64,000 nucleotides of DNA, from assembly GCF_000245335.1 (NCBI RefSeq), contig NZ_JH600294.1, positions 62,001 through 126,000 of the forward strand, read 5' to 3'. Numbering within the stretch: position 1 is the first letter of the stretch; each line of letters starts with the position of its first letter. Shown here in pieces: positions 57,677-64,000 of this stretch. The stretch comes from Bacillus mojavensis RO-H-1 = KCTC 3706. Its GTDB lineage: Bacteria; Bacillota; Bacilli; Bacillales; Bacillaceae. Made by a program: the position numbers and the translations under genes. The notes beneath the pieces were generated by a model. The model did no database searches, was not told the origin of the DNA, and saw only the letters and a program-made list of their open reading frames with translations.

Positions 57677-57805
57677 AATAAAGGCCCCTTTTTATCATAC
57701 TGGAGATTGCCGCTATAGGTGTGCGGCAGCCTTTATTTACTATTGTAAAAAACAGATGGTTTTATGCACAGCCGATTAGTTTACATAATAATATTATCAG
57801 AAACA

Positions 57806-57830
57806 ATAAAAAGAGCGCTTATTCACGCTC
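57806..57830 (-). terminator. Terminator of the yng operon
   Basis: GAGCG-TGAATAA-CGCTC hairpin, followed on the minus strand by T residues, just beyond the yngE stop. Confidence 0.6.
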
Positions 57831-57843
57831 CTGGTGCTTCCTT

Positions 57844-59373
57844 TTAAACTGGATAAACCGGATGTTTTCGATTGGTGAATGTCATTTCCTTTGTCATGTA
57901 TGCCCTAAGCCGTTTGTGCAATTCTTCGCGCAATGAATTGGCTGGGATTACCGCGTCAATGATCATTTCTGAAGCCAAGCGGTATATATTGATGTCCTCT
58001 TTGTACTCCTCACGTTTGCTGCTGATAAAATCAGCTCTCTCCTCTTTTGGCAGCTCGGAGATTTTTTTGGCGTAGACAGCATTTACGGCTGCTTCAGGGC
58101 CCATTACGGCGATTTGTGCGGTTGGAAGCGCTATGCAGCAATCCGGTTCGAAAGCCGGTCCGGCCATTGCATATAACCCCGCTCCATAGGCTTTTCTCAC
58201 AATCACAGAAAGCTTGGGGACGGTTGCTTCTGACATTGCTGAAATCATTTTGGCTCCATGACGGATGATTCCGGCCTGTTCTACCTTTGTTCCGATCATG
58301 AAGCCGGGAATGTCCGCTAAGAACAGCAATGGAATATGAAAAGCGTCACATAATGTGATAAATTTAGCGGCTTTGTCAGCGGAATCGTGGAACAAGACAC
58401 CGCCCTTTACTTTCGGCTGATTCGCGATAATTCCGACAGGCTGTCCGTGAATCCTCGCTAGACCTGTAATGATTTCTGGTGCGAATAAAGCTTTGATTTC
58501 AAAGAAAGAGTCTTCATCTATTACACGATTGATCAGCTCAAACATATTAAAAGGTGCATTTTGGTTTTGCGGAATAACGTCGGAAAGCGGTATGTCAAAG
58601 GGCTTTGGCGGCCGTTTTTCTTGTACAGGCGCTTTTTCTTTATAATTTGCCGGGAAGTAAGATAAATATGAGCGTGCCAAGTGAATGGCTTCTTGTTCAG
58701 TTTCTGCGAGAATATCTCCGCATCCTGAAACTGAACAATGCATGCGGGCGCCTCCCATCTCTTCAAGTGACACCTTTTCGCCGATCACCATTTCCGCCAT
58801 GCGCGGCGAGCCTAAATACATGGACGCATTGCCGTCTACCATGACGACAATATCGCAGAAGGCAGGAATATAAGCGCCCCCAGCTGCGGACGGGCCGAAT
58901 AGAAGGCAGATTTGGGGAATGCGCCCTGACAATTTGACCTGATTGTAAAAAATTCTCCCTGCGCCTCTTCTGCCCGGGAATACATTGATCTGGTCGGTGA
59001 TTCTGGCGCCTGCCGAATCGACTAAATAAATGAGGGGACAGTTTAATTTTTCTGCTGTTTCTTGAATTCTGATGATTTTTTCGACTGTTTTTGCTCCCCA
59101 GGAGCCTGCTTTCACTGTAGAATCATTCGCCATGGCGCAGACGGTTTGGCCGCCGATTTTACCGATGGCGGTTATGACTCCGTCGGCGGGAAGCCCGTCT
59201 GACATACATTCTGCAAAAAAAGCGTCCTCAAGCTCGATGTCATCGTCAAATAAGAGGGCAAGCCGCTCTCTTACATAGAGCTTGCCTTTTTCTTGGTTGC
59301 TGCGATGATACTTCTCCGCTCCGCCTTTTTGTATCCTTTCCGCCCGTTCTGTTCGTTCTTTTTCATAATCCAT
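57844..59373 (-). CDS. yngE: Acyl-CoA carboxylase carboxyltransferase subunit YngE
   Basis: A 509-residue carboxyltransferase beta chain like those of propionyl-, methylcrotonyl- and 3-methylcrotonyl-CoA carboxylases. Key blocks are VDSAGARITDQINVFPGRRG, LFGPSAAGGAYIPAFCDIVV, LADIPGFMIGTKVEQAGII and VIVRKAYGAGLYAMAGPAFE. It joins with the biotin carboxylase YngH and the biotin carrier. Last gene of the yngI-yngE operon, which in 168 is turned on in the mother cell (SigE) at sporulation. The set fits leucine breakdown. Confidence 0.93.
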   Translation of the reverse strand: MDYEKERTERAERIQKGGAEKYHRSNQEKGKLYVRERLALLFDDDIELEDAFFAECMSDGLPADGVITAIGKIGGQTVCAMANDSTVKAGSWGAKTVEKIIRIQETAEKLNCPLIYLVDSAGARITDQINVFPGRRGAGRIFYNQVKLSGRIPQICLLFGPSAAGGAYIPAFCDIVVMVDGNASMYLGSPRMAEMVIGEKVSLEEMGGARMHCSVSGCGDILAETEQEAIHLARSYLSYFPANYKEKAPVQEKRPPKPFDIPLSDVIPQNQNAPFNMFELINRVIDEDSFFEIKALFAPEIITGLARIHGQPVGIIANQPKVKGGVLFHDSADKAAKFITLCDAFHIPLLFLADIPGFMIGTKVEQAGIIRHGAKMISAMSEATVPKLSVIVRKAYGAGLYAMAGPAFEPDCCIALPTAQIAVMGPEAAVNAVYAKKISELPKEERADFISSKREEYKEDINIYRLASEMIIDAVIPANSLREELHKRLRAYMTKEMTFTNRKHPVYPV

Positions 59374-59393
59374 AAGGCCATTCCCTCCGATCT

Positions 59394-60176
59394 TTATTCT
59401 CCCGTGTATACGGCACGTCTTTTTTCTTGAAAGGCTTGAAGTCCCTCTGTCCTGTCCTTTGTCGGGATCGTGTGTTCATATGCTTTTTGTTCAATTGATA
59501 ATCCCGTTGCCAGATTTGTATCCAATCCTTTATTGATCGCGAATTTAGCCTGGCGGACGGCAATTGGTCCGTTGGCTGAAATGGCTTCTACCAGTTCCTC
59601 TGCTTTGGCCATAAGCTCACTAGAAGCCGTAACATGCTCTACAAGGTTTATCTCTTTGGCTTCATGGGCCGTTATGCGTCTGCCTGTATAAATTAATTCT
59701 TTTGCCTTTCCTCTGCCGATCAGACGGGGAAGTCTTTGTGTCCCTCCTGCGCCTGGGATAATGGCTAAAGCCGTTTCCGGAAGGCCTAATGTAGCATTCT
59801 CGGCTGCTATCCGGATGTCGCATGCCATTGCCAATTCAAGCCCGCCTCCTAAAGCACTTCCGTTTATGGCTGCTATCACTGGCTGCGGTAAGGCTTCGAG
59901 TAAAGCAGCGGTTCTCTGAATGAAGGATACACTTCTGAGAACCTGATCTTGCTTCATTTTTATTCTTTCTTTTAAATCTGCTCCAGCGCAGAACGCTTTT
60001 TCGCCGGCGCCTGTCAGGATGACGCAGCGGATTTTCGGGTTGAATTCGATTTCTTGGACAATGGATTGCAGGTCTCTAAGCATTTCTGCCGAAAGGGCAT
60101 TTGCCGCATGGGGCCTGTTAAGGGTGATGACAGCAATGTGTTCTGTTTTTGCAGTAAAAAGGATAGATTCTCCCAT
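59394..60176 (-). CDS. yngF: Enoyl-CoA hydratase YngF (methylglutaconyl-CoA type)
   Basis: A 260-residue crotonase. The oxyanion region GAGEKAFCAGADLKERIKMK and the second block INGSALGGGLELAMACDIRI are intact, with the catalytic-acid region in LGLPETALAIIPGAGGTQRL. In this operon it most likely hydrates 3-methylglutaconyl-CoA to HMG-CoA, between the carboxylase (YngE/YngH) and HMG-CoA lyase (YngG). The stop is 20 bases before yngE. Confidence 0.92.
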   Translation of the reverse strand: MGESILFTAKTEHIAVITLNRPHAANALSAEMLRDLQSIVQEIEFNPKIRCVILTGAGEKAFCAGADLKERIKMKQDQVLRSVSFIQRTAALLEALPQPVIAAINGSALGGGLELAMACDIRIAAENATLGLPETALAIIPGAGGTQRLPRLIGRGKAKELIYTGRRITAHEAKEINLVEHVTASSELMAKAEELVEAISANGPIAVRQAKFAINKGLDTNLATGLSIEQKAYEHTIPTKDRTEGLQAFQEKRRAVYTGE

Positions 60177-60192
60177 TGTTTTTTCCTTTCTT

Positions 60193-61095
60193 TTATAAAG
60201 ATGATTTATACACCTGTAAATTTCGGCTCGGAAGATGTTTCCCGATTTTCTCCTCGATCCATTTGGCTGCTGGAAGCAACTTGGCGAGCTTTACGTTTGT
60301 TTCGATTCCCATTTGCTCAAACATGTTCACGATATCTTCTGTCGCAGCATTTCCTGAGGAACCTGGAGCATATGGGCAGCCGCCAAGCCCGCCTGTTGAG
60401 CCGTCAAATATTGTGATGCCCATTTGCAGTGCGGTGAGGATATTGGCGAGAGCTGTTCCCCTTGTATCATGAAAGTGGAGTGCGAGCTGGCTTGCCGGGA
60501 ACCGTTTCAAAAGCGCTTCAAGTACGATTTCAACCTGTACAGGATTTGCCGCTCCGATCGTATCTCCAAGCGATAATTCAGAAATTCCGAATTCAAATAA
60601 AGAATCTGCTAGGCGAATCACTTGTTCAATCGGTACACGTTTTTCATACGGACAGCCGAAAACTGTGGAGAGATAGGCTCTTACTGTAAGATTTGCTTTC
60701 TTTGCGTCGTCGGTTACTTGTTTGAGGACTTGGAGAGTGTCAACAGTGGATTTGTTGATGTTTTTTACGTTGTGTGTTTCGCTTGCGGACATAAAGACAG
60801 AAGCTTCGTCAATACCCCCTTCCAGCGCATTCTCCAGTCCCTTTTGATTAGGGACAAGTGCTGCGTACGTGACGCCTTTTACCCGGCTGATGCCTTTTGC
60901 CACATCTAGAGCATCTCGAAGCGCGGGAATCCATTTTGGATGAACGAAGGATGTCAATTCGATATAGGAGAGTCCTGTTTGGGACAGCTGGTTGATCCAA
61001 GCGATTTTATCTTCTGTTGCAAGCCAAACCGGTTCGTTTTGCAAGCCGTCCCGAGGGCCGACTTCTCTTAACATGACTTTTTTAGGATAGGACAT
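60193..61095 (-). CDS. yngG: Hydroxymethylglutaryl-CoA lyase YngG
   Basis: A 300-residue aldolase-type lyase that splits HMG-CoA to acetyl-CoA and acetoacetate. The start MLREVGPRDGLQNEPVWLAT holds the metal/catalytic residues, with LSLGDTIGAANPVQVEIVLE and LHFHDTRGTALANILTALQM. The C-terminal signature GGLGGCPYAPGSSGNAATED holds the active-site cysteine. It is the last step of leucine catabolism. Confidence 0.94.
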   Translation of the reverse strand: MSYPKKVMLREVGPRDGLQNEPVWLATEDKIAWINQLSQTGLSYIELTSFVHPKWIPALRDALDVAKGISRVKGVTYAALVPNQKGLENALEGGIDEASVFMSASETHNVKNINKSTVDTLQVLKQVTDDAKKANLTVRAYLSTVFGCPYEKRVPIEQVIRLADSLFEFGISELSLGDTIGAANPVQVEIVLEALLKRFPASQLALHFHDTRGTALANILTALQMGITIFDGSTGGLGGCPYAPGSSGNAATEDIVNMFEQMGIETNVKLAKLLPAAKWIEEKIGKHLPSRNLQVYKSSL

Positions 61096-61111
61096 GGTCT
61101 GGCCTCCCTGA

Positions 61112-61333
61112 TCATTGAGTTGGATCGTTCAGTTCGAGCAGCACATCACCTTCATTCACGAAATCACCTTCATTTTTTTTGACTTCTTTTACTGTTCCGC
61201 TTCTCTCTGCAACAATCGGGATTTCCATTTTCATTGATTCTAAAATGGCGACTTCCTGGCCTTTTTCGATGTGGTCTCCGGCTTTAACATGTACCTTCCA
61301 CAGGTTTCCTGCCATTTGAATGTGTATGGTCAT
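61112..61333 (-). CDS. yngHB: Biotin/lipoyl carrier protein of the Yng carboxylase
   Basis: A 73-residue biotinyl domain; the biotinylation motif is AILESMKMEIPIVAERSG, with Lys near residue 36. It carries carboxybiotin between YngH and YngE. It is a stand-alone gene too short for many annotations, 14 bases after yngH; such small carriers next to biotin carboxylases are typical. Confidence 0.93.
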   Translation of the reverse strand: MTIHIQMAGNLWKVHVKAGDHIEKGQEVAILESMKMEIPIVAERSGTVKEVKKNEGDFVNEGDVLLELNDPTQ

Positions 61334-61347
61334 GACAGCTGCCTCCT

Positions 61348-62682
61348 TTATAAGTTGTTTTTCAAAAAATCAGTTGTGACGTCTCCTTTTTTGAATGCTT
61401 CTGATGAAGCAGCCTGTAAAAGAAGCGGAATATTAGTTTTAATCCCTTCTATCCGATAATCACGGAGCGCCTCCTTTAGTCTCTCAATCGCTTCCTCTCT
61501 GTTTTGGCCTTTGACGATCATTTTGGCGATCATTGGATCATAAAAAGGCGTGACCGCGCTCCCTGCTGCTACTGCACATTCGTGCCGTACTCCCTTTTGT
61601 GGCGGGAGAGAAAAAGCGGTGATTGTTCCCGGTGACGGATAAAAGGTTTTCGGATCTTCCGCATAGATTCTGACCTCTATGGCATGCCCGTTTCGGTTTA
61701 AGTCCTGCTGAGCGAATTTGAGAGTCTGTCCCTCCGCAACCCTTATTTGCTGCTCAACTAAGTCTAAACCTGTAATTTCTTCAGTCACGGGATGCTCTAC
61801 CTGCAATCTCGTGTTCATTTCCAGAAAATAAAAGTTTTTATTCTCATCGACTAAAAATTCGATTGTTCCCGCATTGGCATAGCCGATCGCTTTGGCTGCT
61901 TTCACTGCCGTTTCTCCTATCTTCAATCTCAGCTCATCATCAACAAATGAAGATGGGGCTTCTTCAATGACCTTTTGGTGGCGTCTCTGGACAGAGCAAT
62001 CACGTTCAAACAGATGCACGGCATGCCCGTGGTGATCTGCAAGAATTTGAATTTCAATGTGGCGGGCGTGTTCAATCACCTTTTCTATATACATGGATCC
62101 GTCTCCGAAAAAATCTGCTGCGCGCTTTTTGTTTCCTTCATACGCCTTTATCAATGCTTCTTCGTTAGGAACGAGCTGCATTCCGATGCCGCCTCCCCCT
62201 GCTGAAGCTTTCAGCATAACGGGGTAGCCGATTTCACTCGCGGCGAGGCAGGCTGCCTGAATGTCTCCAAGGGATTCGGAAACGCCGGGCACTACAGGAA
62301 CACCTGCCTCCTTCATTGCCTTTCTTGCTTCAATTTTACTTCCCATTTTGGCAATGACAGCTGGTGAAGGGCCGATAAACACAATGTTTTCTTCTTTGCA
62401 GCGTTGCGCAAAACGGCTGTTTTCTGACAATAATCCATATCCCGGATGGATGGCGTCGGCATTTGCTTTTTTCGCTGCCTCTATGATTCTCTCAATATTT
62501 AAATAGCTCTCACTGACTCTCGATTTTCCGATATAATAAGCCTCTGTTGCTGCTTTTGTATGGAGCGCATCTCTGTCTGCTTCAGAATATACGGCTGCTG
62601 TTTTGATCCCAAGGCGGCTGCACGTACGAATGATTCTCATTGCGATTTCTCCCCGATTGGCAATCAGCACTTTTGTAAACAA
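61348..62682 (-). CDS. yngH: Biotin carboxylase YngH
   Basis: A 444-residue ATP-grasp enzyme that carboxylates biotin. Start FTKVLIANRGEIAMRIIRTC; ATP-binding loop MLKASAGGGGIGMQLV near residue 160; catalytic and substrate residues in EHARHIEIQILADHHGHAVH, and FLEMNTRLQVEHPVTEEITG. The length is normal. It follows yngI and precedes the biotin carrier in the operon. Confidence 0.94.
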   Translation of the reverse strand: MFTKVLIANRGEIAMRIIRTCSRLGIKTAAVYSEADRDALHTKAATEAYYIGKSRVSESYLNIERIIEAAKKANADAIHPGYGLLSENSRFAQRCKEENIVFIGPSPAVIAKMGSKIEARKAMKEAGVPVVPGVSESLGDIQAACLAASEIGYPVMLKASAGGGGIGMQLVPNEEALIKAYEGNKKRAADFFGDGSMYIEKVIEHARHIEIQILADHHGHAVHLFERDCSVQRRHQKVIEEAPSSFVDDELRLKIGETAVKAAKAIGYANAGTIEFLVDENKNFYFLEMNTRLQVEHPVTEEITGLDLVEQQIRVAEGQTLKFAQQDLNRNGHAIEVRIYAEDPKTFYPSPGTITAFSLPPQKGVRHECAVAAGSAVTPFYDPMIAKMIVKGQNREEAIERLKEALRDYRIEGIKTNIPLLLQAASSEAFKKGDVTTDFLKNNL

Positions 62683-62698
62683 ATGAATTCACCCCTCA

Positions 62699-64000
62699 TT
62701 AACTTGATGGTAAGTGAAACAGCTGAATCGTTTTTTCACGCAACTTATATTTTTGAATTTTGCCTGAGGCTGTCATAGGATACTCGTCTGTAAAGATGAA
62801 ATAGCGCGGAATTTTGTGGCGGGCGATTTTCCCTTTGCAATAGGCTTTCAGCTCTTCGGGTGAAGCTGTTTTCCCCTCTTTCAGCTTAATCCAGGCAGCA
62901 GCCTCCTCCCCATATTTTTCGTCAGGCACACCAACTACCTGTACATCTAAAATATTTGGATGACGGTATAAAAATTCTTCTATTTCTCTCGGATAAATGT
63001 TTTCACCGCCTCTGATGAGCATGTCTTTTAATCTCCCGGTCACGCGGCAGTATCCGTCCTCATCCATAACAGCGAGATCACCGGTAAATAGCCATCCGTC
63101 TGGGTTAATTGCCTTTTGGGTAGCATCTTTGTCTTTATAATAGCCCTTCATGACATGATAGCCACGGGTGCAAAGCTCTCCCTGTACACCTCTTTGAACC
63201 TCCTGAAACGTGCCGGGCTCCACAATTTTCACTTCGACCTCAGGCAAGGCTCGGCCGGTTGTTTCCACTCTTCTTTGGAAGGAATCATTAGCTCTTGTTT
63301 GTGTAATCACCGGCGAAGCTTCCGTTTGTCCGTAAGCGATTGTGATGTCTGTCATGCCCATTTTTTCAATGACAGCTTTCATCACTTCGCTTGGACAGGA
63401 TGATCCGGCCATGATGCCTGTTCGCAACGATGACAGATCATAAGAATCAAAATTCTGATGATGAAGCTCCGCGATAAACATGGTCGGTACGCCGTGTAGC
63501 GCTGTGCATTTCTCGTTTTCAACCGTTTTAAGGACTGTGGCAGGTTCAAATTCTACAACAGGTACCATAGCTGCACCAACGGACACACATGCCAAAACGC
63601 CAAGCACGCAGCCGAAGCAATGGAAAAACGGAACCGGGATGCACATGCGGTCAGATGAGGTTAATTTCATACATTCAGCGATATTTACGGCGTTGTTGAT
63701 GACATTAAAATGAGTCAGCATCACTCCTTTAGGAAATCCTGTCGTTCCTGACGTGTATTGCATGTTAATCACGTCATTTTTTTCAAGGCTGTTCATTCTT
63801 GCTTCCAGCTCGACATCTGTCACTGTTTGTGCCAGCATCTCTGTATCGTCCCAATGATACATACCTGGTAAACGTTTTTCACCGATATAAATCAGTGTTT
63901 TTAAACACGGATAGCGTTCTGATTGCAGCTGCCCTGGCTCTGCATCCTTCAGCTCAGGAATTAAGCTGTTGAGGATCCCTGTATAAGAAGTGCCGCGATA
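62699..64000 (-). CDS. yngI: AMP-forming acyl-CoA synthetase YngI (5' end outside window)
   Basis: An acyl-CoA synthetase of the ANL superfamily, here lacking its N-terminus beyond the window edge; the open frame continues to base 64000. The AMP-binding P-loop is NMQYTSGTTGFPKGVMLTHF, then YGQTEASPVITQTRA, and the adenylate motif WLFTGDLAVMDEDGYCRVTG. The final lysine is in PMTASGKIQKYKL. In the operon it would activate a short or branched acid as CoA ester. The stop is 17 bases before the yngH start. Confidence 0.93.
   Translation of the reverse strand, partial: YRGTSYTGILNSLIPELKDAEPGQLQSERYPCLKTLIYIGEKRLPGMYHWDDTEMLAQTVTDVELEARMNSLEKNDVINMQYTSGTTGFPKGVMLTHFNVINNAVNIAECMKLTSSDRMCIPVPFFHCFGCVLGVLACVSVGAAMVPVVEFEPATVLKTVENEKCTALHGVPTMFIAELHHQNFDSYDLSSLRTGIMAGSSCPSEVMKAVIEKMGMTDITIAYGQTEASPVITQTRANDSFQRRVETTGRALPEVEVKIVEPGTFQEVQRGVQGELCTRGYHVMKGYYKDKDATQKAINPDGWLFTGDLAVMDEDGYCRVTGRLKDMLIRGGENIYPREIEEFLYRHPNILDVQVVGVPDEKYGEEAAAWIKLKEGKTASPEELKAYCKGKIARHKIPRYFIFTDEYPMTASGKIQKYKLREKTIQLFHLPSS

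Overview
This window comes from a chromosome of the Bacillus subtilis species complex. From about 13 kb onward the gene content and order follow the yncM-cotC-tatAC-ynd-lexA-yne-parEC-ynf-xyn-yng stretch of B. subtilis 168 almost gene for gene. The proteins, as far as I can recall the 168 versions, are close but not identical (FosB, YncM and EglS differ at scattered positions), and several 168 genes are missing, broken or replaced. I therefore read it as a relative of 168 rather than 168 itself; I cannot name the species from the sequence alone.

Layout. (1) 1-4.1 kb is a decayed accessory zone: remnants of IS66 and IS6 transposases, several reading frames without starts, and a small membrane-protein gene. 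(2) 4.2-12.7 kb holds alrB (alanine racemase), a VanW-type yoaR, yoaT, the yozG-yoaS pair, an SRAP-domain DNA-damage gene and yobO, a large beta-helix protein with a self-cleaving C-terminal domain. In 168, as I recall, alrB lies near yncM while the yoa/yob genes lie elsewhere, so the combination is strain-specific. (3) 13-23.2 kb: yncM, cotC, tatAC, yndA, a dead yndB, ynzB-yndG-yndH-yndJ-yndK, the gamma-PGA hydrolase gene yndL, yndM, two extra CotF-like coat genes, fosB and a frameshifted secreted-protein gene. (4) 23.4-31.4 kb: a probable small RNA, then the SOS block lexA/yneA-yneB-ynzC with three LexA boxes, tkt, sirA, yneF, ynzD, ccdA, yneI, yneJ and yneK. (5) 31.6-44.4 kb: spore genes cotM, sspP, sspO, sspN and tlp around citB (aconitase), then yneN-yneT, plsY, topoisomerase IV (parE-parC), ynzL and ynfC. 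(6) 44.8-53.3 kb: alsT, the plant-polysaccharide enzymes eglS, xynC and xynD, and an inserted accessory hydrolase with a broken response regulator. (7) 53.3-54.3 kb is a gene scar with pieces of a malonyl-CoA transacylase, a short-chain dehydrogenase end, and the bioW start with its BirA operator. (8) 54.4-64 kb: yngA-yngB-yngC, nrnB, and the yngI-yngH-biotin carrier-yngG-yngF-yngE operon for acyl-CoA/leucine-type carbon breakdown.

A cross-cutting feature is a cluster of single-base indels, mostly in A or T runs, breaking reading frames of genes that a living cell needs or normally keeps (tkt, citB, parC, yneA, sirA, yneN, tlp, yneR, eglS). In each case one or two base corrections restore a full-length protein, so these are most simply sequencing or assembly errors. 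They contrast with yndB, the IS remnants and the xynD-yngA scar, which carry several lesions each and look like real gene decay.
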